64,000 bases of DNA from Bacteroidota bacterium (GCA_021815405.1 JAKAGV010000018.1:62001-126000), one strand, 5' to 3'; positions 31,649 to 42,709 are shown, counted from the first letter of the stretch. Program-made: numbers and translations. The notes: generated by a model not told the origin, from the letters alone.

Positions 31649-33769
31649 ATGAACGTATATGCTTTACCGTCAATATTAGCCTTTACGATAAATTTCAGCA
31701 TAGCATTTATTATCTTGCTGGATAATCCGAAGTCAAAGGTAAACCGCTGGTTTACGGCTTTTGTAATGGCATTTGTCTTATGGAATCTTGCCGAAATATT
31801 AATACTTACAACATCTAATTTTAATGAAGCTTTATTCGGCGCTCAAATATTGTATAGAATTATTTTTTTAATGCCCGCTTTCTTTGTATCAATTGCTTAC
31901 AACTTCCCGGTTCAGACTTCAAAATTGGCAAGTAAAACTTATTTCTATTTTATTTTGTTTGCCATTCCGATAATTCCATTAGCTTCGTCCTTTCCGCATT
32001 TTAAGATTCAAATTATTCGGTTCGCAAATGAGCCGGAAGGTTATTTCTATAAGCTTATATCTACATCCGAACCATTATTTATCATTCAATTAATTATTAC
32101 TTCCGCTTATGTTATTTGGGGAACCGCAATATTGGCGATGAAAATTCCAAAGCTCCGAACTATTAAACAAAAAAATCAAACTAATTTTTTATTAGTCGGT
32201 TTCCTTGTTTCAATTATTTACTTTGTATTAATAAATATCTTCCGGATATATCTTACTTCGGAATTTTCTACCTATTTCTTAAACACTGTTTTTGTTTTGT
32301 TAATAAATATTTTATTCCTATCTATTTTGGTTCATTATAAAACCTTCAACACAAAAAGCATCTTAAAGAGCGGAATTTTATATTCGATTGTTTACATCAT
32401 CATTTTGACTGTTTACTTTATTATTGTAGATAAACTAAGCGAAGTCTTTAATGTTCTTCTCGGTATAAATTCTTTTTATTCATATGCTTTTATAATAATA
32501 TTGTTGGTAGCTGCCATAAGACCTTTGGAGAAAAAACTTCAATTATTATTGGATAAAATATTTCAAAAAGATTTAACTCAATACAGACATAATTTTGTTG
32601 CGTTTACAACAGAGTTGCAAAATTCTTTAGGACTTAAAGAGTTACTTACAAAAATTAAAACTTTTATTAAAAAAAATTACCTTGTTGAAGAAGTTGTATG
32701 TTATCAAAAAGATGAAGCGGGCAATTATTTTTGCAGCAACAACTTAAATGAAGTAATTCTTTCTGATACGATTAAGCCCTATCTGGATTTATTCCTTTCT
32801 GCTAAAGCCACAATTGAAATTTATGAACTTGAAGAGAAGGATAGCAGTTCTTCATTATTAAATTTATTGAAGAAGAAAAAAATGGAGTTAATATTGCCGT
32901 TAGTGTTCCAGAACGAAATATTATCTTTCATCTTTCTTTCAAAGAAAAGGTATGATAACAAATTTTCGGCCGATGAATTAGAAAGGCTTACGCTGTTAAC
33001 TAAAGAATTGGTTTTGGTTTATCATCGCAATAAAATATTTGAAGATTTGAAAGCAAAAAAAGAAGAGCAGTTCAAGTTGGAAAAGCTTGCTGCAATCGGT
33101 CAAATGACTGCCGGCATTGCTCACGAAATTAAAAATCCTTTAAATACAATTTCCGTTTCTGCACAAAATATTAAAAAAGGAAATTTGGACCCGGAAGAAA
33201 ATTCGGAATTGCTGGATTATATTATTACCGAAGTAAACCGGCTTGATAAGTTATTAAAAGACTTCTTAAAATTATCCCGTACTATTGATATAAATTATCA
33301 AGTTGTAGAAATCGGAACTTTATTCGCCAAGGCAATAACCGCTGCAGAAGCCAAAAATATAAATCATATAAAAATTTCTTGCGACTGCGGAAATAAAACT
33401 TTTCTTAAAACCGATCCAGACCTTCTATATCAAGTTTTGCTAAATATCGGCTTGAATGGAATTGACGCAATTATAGAACGATGCAAGAAAGATAGCAGCT
33501 TTACTTGCCCGAATGGATTACTTCAGTTTTCAACTGAAGAATACGGAAACAAAATTTTAATTAAAATAGAAGATAACGGAATCGGCATACCGGAAGAAAA
33601 GTTGAACGAAATATTTAATCCTTTCTTCACTACAAAGGAAGAAGGCACCGGACTCGGCTTATCAATCGTTCATAATATTGTTACCAGCATGGGCGGAACA
33701 ATTACAGTTAATTCTAAACCGGAATCAACTCGGTTTGTTATATCATTTCCTATTAACAAAAAGGACTAA
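31649..33769 (+). CDS. membrane sensor histidine kinase
   Basis: 706 residues. Residues 1-290 hold eight or so membrane helices (a histidine-kinase N-terminal 7TM-type sensor). About 310-460 is GAF-like ([18 protein letters not shown]). The dimerisation domain has [20 protein letters not shown] with the phospho-acceptor His492. The ATPase domain has [10 protein letters not shown] (N box), [17 protein letters not shown] (G1) and [12 protein letters not shown] (G2). The response regulator starts one base after its stop. The signal is unknown. The position after the FmdE/TauE/porin genes suggests that it senses the same compound at the envelope. Confidence 0.92.
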   Translation: MNVYALPSILAFTINFSIAFIILLDNPKSKVNRWFTAFVMAFVLWNLAEILILTTSNFNEALFGAQILYRIIFLMPAFFVSIAYNFPVQTSKLASKTYFYFILFAIPIIPLASSFPHFKIQIIRFANEPEGYFYKLISTSEPLFIIQLIITSAYVIWGTAILAMKIPKLRTIKQKNQTNFLLVGFLVSIIYFVLINIFRIYLTSEFSTYFLNTVFVLLINILFLSILVHYKTFNTKSILKSGILYSIVYIIILTVYFIIVDKLSEVFNVLLGINSFYSYAFIIILLVAAIRPLEKKLQLLLDKIFQKDLTQYRHNFVAFTTELQNSLGLKELLTKIKTFIKKNYLVEEVVCYQKDEAGNYFCSNNLNEVILSDTIKPYLDLFLSAKATIEIYELEEKDSSSSLLNLLKKKKMELILPLVFQNEILSFIFLSKKRYDNKFSADELERLTLLTKELVLVYHRNKIFEDLKAKKEEQFKLEKLAAIGQMTAGIAHEIKNPLNTISVSAQNIKKGNLDPEENSELLDYIITEVNRLDKLLKDFLKLSRTIDINYQVVEIGTLFAKAITAAEAKNINHIKISCDCGNKTFLKTDPDLLYQVLLNIGLNGIDAIIERCKKDSSFTCPNGLLQFSTEEYGNKILIKIEDNGIGIPEEKLNEIFNPFFTTKEEGTGLGLSIVHNIVTSMGGTITVNSKPESTRFVISFPINKKD

Positions 33770-33770
33770 T

Positions 33771-35192
33771 GTGGAAAATCAAAAAGCAACTATAATAATC
33801 GTTGACGATGATGACAAAGAAAGACGCGTTATTAGTTTAAGTTTAAAGTCAAATTATAATATCCTAATTGCGCAAAACGGCAAGCAGGCAGTCGAACTGA
33901 TAAACAATAACCGCGTTCATCTAATACTTACCGATTTTAACATGCCCGAAATGAACGGGCTGGAACTGCTTCGCTGGGCAAAAGAAAATTATAAAACTAT
34001 TCCGGTAATAATTATGACCGCATTCGGCAGCATTGAGAACGCAGTTGAAGCAATGAAGATGGGCGCGCACGATTATATTTCCAAGCCAATCAAAATAGAC
34101 GAGCTTGAAGCTGTAATTGAAAAATCACTTCAGTTCGGAAAGCTGCTGGAAGAGAATTTATCACTCAAAGAAAAAATTAAAAAGTACGAAGGATTTAATG
34201 AAATAATTACTATCAATCCGCAAATGAAATCGTTGATGGAATTGATGGGACAGGTTGCTCAAACGCCGGCAACAATTTTAATTGAAGGTGAATCCGGAAC
34301 CGGTAAAATGCTGTTTGCCCGTGCAGTGCATTATTTAAGCAGCCGTGCCGATAATCCGTTTATTGAAATTAATTGCGGAGCTATTCCACACGACTTGCTG
34401 GAAAGCGAACTCTTCGGACATGAGCGAGGCGCTTTTACCGGCGCAGTTAATATGAAAAAAGGAAAGTTTGAACTTGCCAGCGGCGGCACTTTATTCCTTG
34501 ATGAAATAGGCGAACTGCCTCTTGACTTGCAGGTAAAGCTTCTTCACGTTTTGGAAAATCAAAAATTTACGCGCGTTGGCGGAACGCAGTTTATTACTAC
34601 CAACGCAAGAATTGTTGCTGCTACAAATAAAAATTTGAAGAGTGAAGTTGATAAAGGAAATTTTAGGCAGGACTTGTATTACCGGCTTCGCGTTGTTTAT
34701 TTGCGTATTCCTCCTTTAAGGGAAAGGAAGGAAGATATTCCTCTTCTCATTGAACATTTTCTAAAAAAATATTCAAGCATGAACAAAAATGAAAACTTGG
34801 TTATTGTAGAAAAAGCGAGAAAGATTTTGCAAAGCTATAATTGGTCTGGCAACATACGCGAGCTGGAAAATGTAATGCAGCAGTCCATTATTTTTTCATT
34901 TGATGGGAGAATTACTCCGGAAACTTTACCTGAAGAAGTTTTAGCTGCATACAAAGAAGAATCCATATCTGAGGAAGAATACATTCCTTTAACTAAAGAT
35001 GAACTTCAAGAAGAAAAGAGAAAAAGAACCGACAGCATTCTCGACGAATTAGAAAACAAATTTCTGATCAAACTATTAAACTCCACACAAGGCAACGTAA
35101 CCCGCGCATCCGAAATAAGCGGCTACGACCGGCGCCAAATTCAAAACCTACTAAGCAAACATAACATCGATGCGGAGAAGTTTAGGAAGTAA
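33771..35192 (+). CDS. NtrC-family sigma-54-dependent response regulator
   Basis: 473 residues from a GTG start at 33771 that has AGGA just before it; the frame is open further upstream inside the kinase gene. The receiver domain has VDDDDKERR and the phosphorylated Asp55 in [13 protein letters not shown]. The AAA+ domain has Walker A GESGTGK, the sigma-54 loop GAFTGA and Walker [15 protein letters not shown] Fis-type HTH ends the protein ([21 protein letters not shown]). It is the cognate partner of the kinase one base upstream and would activate sigma-54 promoters. Two weak candidates are at 42710 and 54183. Confidence 0.94.
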   Translation: MENQKATIIIVDDDDKERRVISLSLKSNYNILIAQNGKQAVELINNNRVHLILTDFNMPEMNGLELLRWAKENYKTIPVIIMTAFGSIENAVEAMKMGAHDYISKPIKIDELEAVIEKSLQFGKLLEENLSLKEKIKKYEGFNEIITINPQMKSLMELMGQVAQTPATILIEGESGTGKMLFARAVHYLSSRADNPFIEINCGAIPHDLLESELFGHERGAFTGAVNMKKGKFELASGGTLFLDEIGELPLDLQVKLLHVLENQKFTRVGGTQFITTNARIVAATNKNLKSEVDKGNFRQDLYYRLRVVYLRIPPLRERKEDIPLLIEHFLKKYSSMNKNENLVIVEKARKILQSYNWSGNIRELENVMQQSIIFSFDGRITPETLPEEVLAAYKEESISEEEYIPLTKDELQEEKRKRTDSILDELENKFLIKLLNSTQGNVTRASEISGYDRRQIQNLLSKHNIDAEKFRK

Positions 35193-35219
35193 TTTTATTA
35201 ATGTGTCGGCTCCCAAAAG

Positions 35220-35290
35220 GTCATTCCTTTGAAAACGGGAATCTAAGAGACCTTATTTATAGAATAGATTCCCACTTTCGTGGGAATGAC
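35220..35290. repeat. palindromic two-hairpin repeat
   Basis: GTCATTCCTTTGAAAACGGG..., then GATTCCCACTTTCG with its complement GTGGGAATGAC: one degenerate and one perfect hairpin, the same layout as 6942..7017. It follows the response-regulator gene. The rest of 35193..35488 shows no gene. Confidence 0.7.
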
Positions 35291-35488
35291 ATTTCGAGAA
35301 TTTGTGCTTTTTAGGGCGGACCCATTTATAATAAATTTTTAACATCGCTGCGTAAATCCATTTCGCACTTGAAATATCCTTTCTTTCTAAAGTCCTATAA
35401 GTCAATTCATTTAAGCAAGATAACTTTCTGAAATTTTTCGGCATTACAATTGTGTTTATCCAAATAATAAAAATTTGGACAAGAAATA

Positions 35489-35848
35489 ATGATACAGAAA
35501 AAGATTATTGGAGTGATTGGAATATGGCTGCTTGTTTCAGCAATTTTACTGCAATCCGACACAGCCAATACTATGAATTTAATTATAGTAGGAATCATTT
35601 CGGCAATATCAGGCTTTACGCTTACTTTAGAAAAATCAATTGAAAGCTGGATAGGTGCGGCTTTAGGTTTATGGTTAATCATTTCGGCTTTTATACCTTC
35701 ACTTGAAAATGTCCCTTATAAATATTGTAACGCTTTTGCAGTAGGAATAATTTTTATATTGGTCGGATTTGTAAAGACAAAGGAAGATGAAGATTTGATT
35801 ACGCCATATAATTATAACAATAAAGTTCATTCACACAGAAATTTATAA
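35489..35848 (+). CDS. SPW-repeat-type small membrane protein
   Basis: 119 residues with four membrane helices arranged as two hairpins. The second contains SIESWIGAALGLWLIISAFIP, close to the SPW repeat (WxxxxLGxWLxxSPW/F). The function of SPW proteins is unknown. It has a hydrophilic C-terminal tail (KTKEDEDLITPYNYNNKVH). It precedes the RND efflux operon by 21 bp and may be cotranscribed with it. Confidence 0.7.
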   Translation: MIQKKIIGVIGIWLLVSAILLQSDTANTMNLIIVGIISAISGFTLTLEKSIESWIGAALGLWLIISAFIPSLENVPYKYCNAFAVGIIFILVGFVKTKEDEDLITPYNYNNKVHSHRNL

Positions 35849-35869
35849 TTTAAATAATAAGGATACTTA

Positions 35870-37231
35870 ATGAGAACACAAATTATTAAACGTCTTAAAA
35901 AGCATTTAGGACAAATAAAGTATTGCGGAAGTTTTATAATTCTTCTGCTGTTTACTTTATTTTTGACAAATAGCCGGGCACAAACAGCAAACTTAGGAAA
36001 GCTTCTTCATCAAGTTGAAGTTAATGCCCCGGCTCTAAAGGCGGCTAATGCAAACGCAAAAATTTACTCTGCTAACCGTCTGGAAGGATTGGGAAGATTG
36101 TTCGGCTCCGTAGATGCGATTGGGCAGTTACAATATTTTAACGACAATAGATTGACACAACCAATTTCTCCACCAATCAATTTCGCAACTCTGCCTTACG
36201 ATTCAAGACAAATCGGATACGGCTTGTCGCTTACTCTTCCGCTTGATATAAATGGACAAATGATAACACAGCTAAGCTCACTTGCCCATCAAGAACACGC
36301 CGCAGCTTACGATGCCGCTAATGTGCGGCTTGCTGTACTTAATCAAGCAGCTGCGCTGTTCCACGGAATAGAATCAATATCTGGAAAACTTAGCGCTCTT
36401 AATAAACAGGCTGATGCAATTCGCAAGCAGCTTAAGGTTACTATTGTTGCAATAAAAGTTGGTAGAAGAGCGCCGGTTGATAGTCTTAGAATGGAATCGG
36501 AACTAAGCAATATTGAAGGTCAGATTGCCGATGCCAACGGAACAAACTTAAGGCTGCGCGCATATCTTGCTTCTTTGCTAAATCAACAATCTTTTCCGGA
36601 TTCTGTTTCACCGCCGGCAAACCAGCCAATAAATCTTCAAGACTCTCCATTTGAAATAAATAACCGACCGGATATAATGTCTATTGAAGAAAAAGTTTTA
36701 GCAGCAAATTCAGGTGTAGCCGCTGCATGGGAAGCATTCTTGCCAAAAGCATTTATTCAAGGAAGCTGGATGGAAAACCAGGGCTTTAATGGCAAAGGTA
36801 AAGACTCACCTTTCTGGCAGATCGGTCTTACGGTTGATTTTCCTATATGGACTGGCTTAACACGAGTAGCGCACATTCAGGAAGCTGATGCAAGAAAGTT
36901 AGCCGTTACAGAACAAAGAAACGTTTTGAAGAATTCAGCAAATGCAGAACTAGTTTCTTCTATTGGCGATTGGAACTCAAGTAAAGCTCAGTTTATATCT
37001 GCTGAAAGCTCACTTAAAGCAGCATCAGAAGTAGAACGAATCCAAACAGAACAATTCAACCAAGGACGACTTTCCGTAACTGACTATTTAGATGCGGAAG
37101 CAAAGCTTGCTTTTGCACGAGCTTCTTACTACGCCGCGCTATCTCACTGGTGGCAGGCGGATGATTCGCTGCGCTTTGCTCAGGGTTTACCGCCTATAGC
37201 TTATACTAATTATACTGAAATAAGTAAATGA
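35870..37231 (+). CDS. outer-membrane efflux protein, TolC family
   Basis: 453 residues. The signal peptide region ends near NSRAQTANL. The mature protein has the two OEP repeats of long helices and barrel strands (GYGLSLTLPLDINGQMITQL, then WQIGLTVDFPIWTGLTRVAH) and the alpha-helical end region EQFNQGRLSVTDYLDAEAKL that is nearly diagnostic of TolC-like proteins. It forms the outer-membrane duct of the tripartite pump encoded with the two following genes. Confidence 0.92.
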   Translation: MRTQIIKRLKKHLGQIKYCGSFIILLLFTLFLTNSRAQTANLGKLLHQVEVNAPALKAANANAKIYSANRLEGLGRLFGSVDAIGQLQYFNDNRLTQPISPPINFATLPYDSRQIGYGLSLTLPLDINGQMITQLSSLAHQEHAAAYDAANVRLAVLNQAAALFHGIESISGKLSALNKQADAIRKQLKVTIVAIKVGRRAPVDSLRMESELSNIEGQIADANGTNLRLRAYLASLLNQQSFPDSVSPPANQPINLQDSPFEINNRPDIMSIEEKVLAANSGVAAAWEAFLPKAFIQGSWMENQGFNGKGKDSPFWQIGLTVDFPIWTGLTRVAHIQEADARKLAVTEQRNVLKNSANAELVSSIGDWNSSKAQFISAESSLKAASEVERIQTEQFNQGRLSVTDYLDAEAKLAFARASYYAALSHWWQADDSLRFAQGLPPIAYTNYTEISK

Positions 37232-37264
37232 ATTTTATTAACATAAAAAATTTGGAATAAGAAT

Positions 37265-38398
37265 ATGGAAAACAAAAACAAACCAAAGAAACGATTAACC
37301 TGGATTTTTGTTGTGGTAGCAGCGGTTATTTTAATCTCGCTTGTTATTATACGCATAAAGCAGGTTCAACATATACCTTCTCAAATAATTACTCCATGGG
37401 CATTAAATACTGCTGTTGCTCATGAAGCTTCTGTAACTGATGGTTATCCCGTACTTGCAACTTTGATAACGCAGGGAAATGTTACTCTAACTGCACAAAT
37501 TGGAGGAACTCTTGTTAGCATGGGTCCTCGTGAAGGAGTTGCTGTGCATGCAGGCAGTTTTCTTGCACAAATTGATACCCGCACAATTCAGGATAATCTT
37601 GCCGGACTTAAAGCAAGACTAACCGCTGCACAGGCTGATATGAAACGAAAGAACGACGAGTACGTAAGAGAGCAGAATCTTTTTAACAGCGGCGGAAGCA
37701 GCCAATCTTCTCTGGATGCCTACCACACTGCTTCAATCGGCGCGACAAACGAAGTTACTTCAATTGAAAATCAAATTAAAGCATTAAGCGTTAATGAAGA
37801 ATACGGCAGGATTACTGCTCCAGTCAGCGGTATTATTTCGGCACGCTTTCATGAGCCGGGCGATGTTATAATGCCGGGACAGCCTATCTATCAAATTACA
37901 ACAACAAGCGGCGCCAGAATTCATGTCGAATTTCCACAAGAGATTTTAAGACAACTTAAAGTCGGCGCTGATCTTCAGCTCTTCCACGGCGGCGACACAC
38001 TTAATGTTAAGTTGAATAGAATATTCCCGCTGCTTAATGGATTTGATTTAGGCGCTGCAGAGGCTGACCTATCGCAAATTCCTTTTAATCTTGCTAATGG
38101 AGAAAGAATAACCGGCAGAATAGTTTTACAGCGTAGTGCTGTTGGAACTCTGGTACCTCAAGAAGCAATTCTTACCGGAGATGCGAATAACTCAAGCTTC
38201 CTTTTTAAAATAATTTCAAACGGCAATACAAACATCATAAAAAAAGTTCCGGTAATAATTCAACTTACCGGCAGAAACGGCGTTGCAGTTACCGGTGATA
38301 TTCATTCGGGAGACAAAGTAGTAGTTGCTCAAGAAAGCGTTCTGCTTAGCTTGAGAGATGGCGACCCTGTCATCATCAACAAAGGAGGCTTGCAATGA
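37265..38398 (+). CDS. RND efflux periplasmic adaptor (membrane-fusion protein)
   Basis: 377 residues. One N-terminal membrane helix (WIFVVVAAVILISLVIIRI). The lipoyl half-motifs are TLTAQIGGTLVSMGPREGVAVHAG and YGRITAPVSGIISARFHEPG, with a coiled-coil hairpin between them (LAGLKARLTAAQADMKRKND) and a beta-barrel and membrane-proximal domain after. This is the HlyD/AcrA family that bridges the inner-membrane pump and TolC. Its stop overlaps the start of the pump gene by four bases. Confidence 0.92.
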   Translation: MENKNKPKKRLTWIFVVVAAVILISLVIIRIKQVQHIPSQIITPWALNTAVAHEASVTDGYPVLATLITQGNVTLTAQIGGTLVSMGPREGVAVHAGSFLAQIDTRTIQDNLAGLKARLTAAQADMKRKNDEYVREQNLFNSGGSSQSSLDAYHTASIGATNEVTSIENQIKALSVNEEYGRITAPVSGIISARFHEPGDVIMPGQPIYQITTTSGARIHVEFPQEILRQLKVGADLQLFHGGDTLNVKLNRIFPLLNGFDLGAAEADLSQIPFNLANGERITGRIVLQRSAVGTLVPQEAILTGDANNSSFLFKIISNGNTNIIKKVPVIIQLTGRNGVAVTGDIHSGDKVVVAQESVLLSLRDGDPVIINKGGLQ

Positions 38399-41300
38399 AT
38401 TTTTTTGAAAGAATGCTGCGCAAGCCGCATGCAATAATTGCGATAACTTTAGTTACGGTACTGGCGGGAATCATTGCTTACATTACTTTGCCAATGAATC
38501 TTTTCCCGGATACTAACCGTCCCGTTGTTGCAGTTATTACGCAATGGCCCGGCGCTGCAGCCAATGATGTAGCTACTGATGTTACTCATCCTATTGAAGT
38601 TCGTATGAAGGCGATAGATGGAGTAAGAAGAGTAACATCAACTTCACGCGACCAGGTTTCGGCTGTTCAGATTGAATTTCATTACGGAAATAATATTGAT
38701 GAAGCTGCAACAAAAGTTACAACTGAACTACCCCGTGTGCGAAGTATTTTGCCGCAGGGAATTAAAGATCCGTTGATATTTAAAATAACCGACGCAGCAA
38801 GACCTTTGGAAGTTTTAGCTGTTACTTCGGCAAAAGGATATAACCTAAGTCTGCCTCAAATAAGAAGACTTGCAGAAAATCAACTGCGTGATGAACTTCT
38901 GCAAATACCCGGCGTTGCCGAAGCTGAAGTTTTTGGCAGCCAAGAACGCCAGGTTGCAGTTGACCTTGACCGCAATAAATTAGAAGCTTATAATCTTAAT
39001 GTTGGTCAAGTTGCTTTGGCTTTAGCAAAAGCAAATATCTCCACGCCTTCGGGATTGATTTACCAACACGGCAACCGATATTTGCTTAATACGCAGGTGC
39101 TCGCAAAGGGTCCGGATGATATATCTCAAATATTAATTCCACTGCCTAAAGGAAATTTTATTCGCGTAGGAGATCTTGGCGAAGTAAAATGGGGCAAGGC
39201 AGATATAACATCGATTTATCGCGGCAATGGAAAGCCGGCAATTGCAGTCTCATTATTACGCGGTGAAGAAGGTCATGCCCGCGAAATTATTTCTGAAATA
39301 ACCAAACAGCTTCCTAAAATTGAACAGCAATTTCCTATGCTGCATATCGAGCAGGCAGATACGCAAGGTCGATTAATCGATCTTACAGTTGATAATATGC
39401 TCGGCGCTTTAAGAGATGCCGTTATAATGACCATCTTAGTAATACTTCTTTTCCTCGGCGATACAAGAGCCGCATTTATTACGGCGCTTTCTCTTCCGTT
39501 TACTTATCTGCTTACTTTTGCTGTGCTAAATATGTTTGGCTATGAGTTCGATATGGTAACTCTTACAGCTATTATTATTGCCGTCGGACTTCTTGCCGAT
39601 GATGCGATAGTTGTAATTGAAAATATTGAACGAACGATTCGCGTTACCGGCGACAGCAGTGTTGTTACTGCCGCAAAAGGTACGCAAGAAATATTTCTTG
39701 CTGCAGCTTCCGGAACCATCAGCGTAATTGTAGTTTTAATTCCGATTATGTTCATCGGTGGTTATGTTCAAACAGTATTACGCCCGCTGGCGGTAACTCT
39801 TTCCGTAGCTTTAATGGCTTCACTTATTGTTTCGGTTACTATAATTCCTTTGCTGGTGCCTTACTTGCTGAGACCGGGCAAAAGAGATCCGCTTTATAGA
39901 ATATTGCATCCGTTTGAAACGCATGTTCTTGATCCTCTAAAACGCTTCTACGCCCGTATTGTAAGCTGGGGCTTGGAACATCGAGGTTTAGTCCTCTCAT
40001 CATTTGCGGTTTTGTTTGTAATTTCATTGGCTTTGATGAATGTAGTTGGACGCGAGTTGATGCCTCTAATGGACAGTGGAACTTTTCTCGTTAATTATGA
40101 AGCTCAGCCAGATATGGATGCGCCAGGTGTTGAAAAAATTGCCGGACAAATTGAACAAGCTGTTAAAAGTTCGCTCAAACCTGGATGGCTGCTTTCAATG
40201 TCCGGCGTTGATGGTGCTGAAGCCGGCGTAAAATCTTTCGGCGCTGACCGCGTTCTTCAGCATGGACAAATTACAGTTAACATTATCGACCGCTTTCACC
40301 GCAATCAGTCAATCTATCAAATTGAAGAAGCAGTGAGAGAAAAAATTCGAAGAATCCCCGGTTTAATTTCCTCAAACGTTACAGAATTCGGCGCAACGCC
40401 CCTTTCATCTATCCGCAGCACTGTTGATATGATGATCACTGGACCTGATCCAAGTACGCTTGATCAATTAGCGGACTCGGTATTGAACAGACTTAAATAT
40501 GTTCGCGGTTTAACCGGCACGGAAAGAACATGGCAGGGAAAATCCAGAAGAATAAATCTTCAAATTAACGAAGCAAAGGCGCGCTTGTACGGCTTAACTC
40601 CGCAGGATGTTGCTGGACAGGTAGCGCAAGCAGTAGGCGGTACACCGGGCGGCAACCTTCGTGTAACCGGTGAAATTCCAATACCCGTTTGGGTTCGGCT
40701 TGAAGCTAATCAAAGGTCTAATAATGAAGACATAGCAGCTATTCCAATAAGAACAATGGACGGTTCGTTAATTCCGCTGTCTTCCTTTGCAAGCCCAAAG
40801 GTTGTTTACGAGCCAACAGCAGAAACTCATGAAGCTCTTCTGCCGACAGTAGACGTGCTTGGATACAGAAGCAATATTTCGGTTACGCAGTTAAACAAAA
40901 ATGTTGAAGCTGCATTAAAAGGTTTAAAAATGCCGCGTGGTTATTCAATTTCAGACCATGGTGAGATAATGCAGCTCAACGAATCTTTTGCTGCTCTGTT
41001 AAAATCATTTGCTATGGGTGTTGCGCTTCTTTACTTAATGCTTGTAATTGTATTTAAATCATTCCGCGATCCGGTAGCAATAATGGCAAGCCTTCCACTT
41101 GCGCTTATCGGAGCTTCGTGGGCAATGCTTATTGCAAACAAGCACGGCTGTCTGCCTTCATTTATGGGACTGATTTTGCTTATGGGCATAATTGTAAAGA
41201 ACGGAATCTTACTTGTTGATTTTGCTAAAGTAGCAATGGAAAATGGTAAATCTCCAAGAGAAGCAATACTTGAAGCGGTGCAGCTCAGAACTCGTCCAAT

Positions 41301-41511
41301 TCTAATGACGGCGGGTGCTGCGGCTGTCGGTATGATTCCAATTGCTTTGGAATGGGCTGTTGGTATTGAACGATTATCACCGCTTGCAGTTGTTGCAATC
41401 GGCGGACTAATTACCGGAACTTTCTTAACTCTGCTTGCGGTACCGGTATTTCATTTAATGCTTGAGCAAAGCCATAGAAATCGCTTAGAGAAAAGATTAG
41501 CTAAGCAGTAG
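38395..41511 (+). CDS. RND efflux pump, inner-membrane transporter
   Basis: 1038 residues with 12 membrane helices and two large periplasmic loops. The N-terminus is typical (PLPMNLFPDTNRPVV-like: ITLPMNLFPDTNRPVVAVIT). TM4 has VGLLADDAIVVIENIERT with the paired aspartates of the proton relay, and a second-half motif is LMGIIVKNGILLVDFAK. It belongs to the AcrB/HAE1-like branch rather than CusA, since no methionine or histidine metal triad is obvious. It exports a still unknown compound through the adaptor and TolC protein encoded upstream. Confidence 0.93.
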   Translation: MNFFERMLRKPHAIIAITLVTVLAGIIAYITLPMNLFPDTNRPVVAVITQWPGAAANDVATDVTHPIEVRMKAIDGVRRVTSTSRDQVSAVQIEFHYGNNIDEAATKVTTELPRVRSILPQGIKDPLIFKITDAARPLEVLAVTSAKGYNLSLPQIRRLAENQLRDELLQIPGVAEAEVFGSQERQVAVDLDRNKLEAYNLNVGQVALALAKANISTPSGLIYQHGNRYLLNTQVLAKGPDDISQILIPLPKGNFIRVGDLGEVKWGKADITSIYRGNGKPAIAVSLLRGEEGHAREIISEITKQLPKIEQQFPMLHIEQADTQGRLIDLTVDNMLGALRDAVIMTILVILLFLGDTRAAFITALSLPFTYLLTFAVLNMFGYEFDMVTLTAIIIAVGLLADDAIVVIENIERTIRVTGDSSVVTAAKGTQEIFLAAASGTISVIVVLIPIMFIGGYVQTVLRPLAVTLSVALMASLIVSVTIIPLLVPYLLRPGKRDPLYRILHPFETHVLDPLKRFYARIVSWGLEHRGLVLSSFAVLFVISLALMNVVGRELMPLMDSGTFLVNYEAQPDMDAPGVEKIAGQIEQAVKSSLKPGWLLSMSGVDGAEAGVKSFGADRVLQHGQITVNIIDRFHRNQSIYQIEEAVREKIRRIPGLISSNVTEFGATPLSSIRSTVDMMITGPDPSTLDQLADSVLNRLKYVRGLTGTERTWQGKSRRINLQINEAKARLYGLTPQDVAGQVAQAVGGTPGGNLRVTGEIPIPVWVRLEANQRSNNEDIAAIPIRTMDGSLIPLSSFASPKVVYEPTAETHEALLPTVDVLGYRSNISVTQLNKNVEAALKGLKMPRGYSISDHGEIMQLNESFAALLKSFAMGVALLYLMLVIVFKSFRDPVAIMASLPLALIGASWAMLIANKHGCLPSFMGLILLMGIIVKNGILLVDFAKVAMENGKSPREAILEAVQLRTRPILMTAGAAAVGMIPIALEWAVGIERLSPLAVVAIGGLITGTFLTLLAVPVFHLMLEQSHRNRLEKRLAKQ

Positions 41512-41538
41512 CCTAAAATTATTGTTTGTAAATTTAGT

Positions 41539-41590
41539 AGCACAGATTTATTACCTTTTGCAGGAATAAGTCTGTGCTGTTTTTATTTTA
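41539..41590 (+). terminator. intrinsic terminator of the RND operon
   Basis: AGCACAGA-TT-TATT pairs with AATA-AG-TCTGTGCT across a 12-base loop, followed by GTTTTTATTTTAT, 28 bp after the pump stop. Confidence 0.8.
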
Positions 41591-41724
41591 TATCTTTAAC
41601 CAGCAATTTAATTGCTTAATCTTACGTTTAGTTTAAGGACTAAAATTATTAAATTAGTATCAAGTATGAATCAGAATTTTTTCTTTTGAGCTTGATTCAC
41701 TTAAAAAATTAGAAAATATTATTT

Positions 41725-42012
41725 ATGTCACTATCAAAACTTAAAAAGTATAAAAAGGATATTCTAAAAATTGCCTCATTGCATGGAGCGAAAAATATTA
41801 AAGTGTTTGGTTCAGTTGCCAGAGGCGAACAAGACCAAAACAGTGATATAGATTTTATAGTTGAAATGGAAAAAGGGAAAACTATTTTGAATAGAATAGC
41901 TTTGATGCAAGATTTAAAGAATTTGCTGGGACAAGAAGTTGATGTTGTTACCTACAAATCTTTAAGGGAAAGAGTTAAACAAGAAATTATTAAAGACGCT
42001 ATAGAATTATGA
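41725..42012 (+). CDS. mntA: MntA-type nucleotidyltransferase antitoxin
   Basis: 95 residues. GSVARGEQDQNSDIDFIVEM carries the GS-x10-DxD motif, and VDVVTYKSL gives the third acidic strand. MntA antitoxins AMPylate a tyrosine near the active site of the HepT toxin. The next gene is a HepT homologue whose start overlaps this stop by four bases, so the pair is a complete MntA-HepT module. Confidence 0.9.
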   Translation: MSLSKLKKYKKDILKIASLHGAKNIKVFGSVARGEQDQNSDIDFIVEMEKGKTILNRIALMQDLKNLLGQEVDVVTYKSLRERVKQEIIKDAIEL

Positions 42013-42344
42013 GGGAGCAAAAAGAATGGCTAAAGGATATTTTAGAAGCTATTGAGCAGATTGAGAAATATGCTGCTAAAGGCGAAAAAGAATATTCGCA
42101 AAATGAGCTAATTCAAAAATGGATGATATATCATCTTCAAATAATCGGTGAAGCCTCCAGCAAAATATCTTATGAAATACAAATTAAATATGCTTCAATA
42201 CCCTGGTCCCAAATTGTTGGTCTAAGGAATATTATTGTGCACGAATATTTTGGAATTGACCTTGAAGAAGTTTGGAATACTATTACAATTGATATCCCAA
42301 ATTTAAAAATTGAAATATTAAAAATAATTGAAAAATTAAAATAA
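42009..42344 (+). CDS. hepT: HepT-type HEPN ribonuclease toxin (DUF86)
   Basis: 111 residues. RNIIVHEYFGID contains the R-x4-H-x-Y motif: Arg and His are the ribonuclease residues, and the tyrosine is the site modified by MntA in studied systems. IIGEASSKIS upstream is the usual DUF86 helix. Active-site residues are intact, so this toxin is probably functional. It is the third HEPN/MNT pair in the window and unlike the other two. Confidence 0.9.
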   Translation: MREQKEWLKDILEAIEQIEKYAAKGEKEYSQNELIQKWMIYHLQIIGEASSKISYEIQIKYASIPWSQIVGLRNIIVHEYFGIDLEEVWNTITIDIPNLKIEILKIIEKLK

Positions 42345-42709
42345 CTTTTAAGAAAGAGATAAATAATTTACATCCGCTTTTTATACACTTATGAGTCTAC
42401 TCAAAAAAGTCTAATTATAGAAAATAACCCTTTTAGTGGACTTATACAGATAAAAAAATGCTATAAAAGCAAAGTCTTACATTAACATTGTAATATCAAA
42501 ACTATCCTCACAATACCTATCTCCAAATTCCACTTCAGTTACAAAAAAATATTCCGGCAATTCTATTTCGCACTATAAACTCAAATATATAACTGCTTAA
42601 TAATTTTTAAAGATTATTTAGGCAATAGCACTTCGCACTATCTCCGATTAAAAACATCTTTCTCTTCTAACTTATTATAAAATATAGAATTGAAATGACA
42701 TAAAGCTTA

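Noticed and set aside
38395-41511. CusA-type copper/silver pump
   Set aside because: No methionine cluster was seen, and the sequence style matches the general AcrB/HAE1-like branch.
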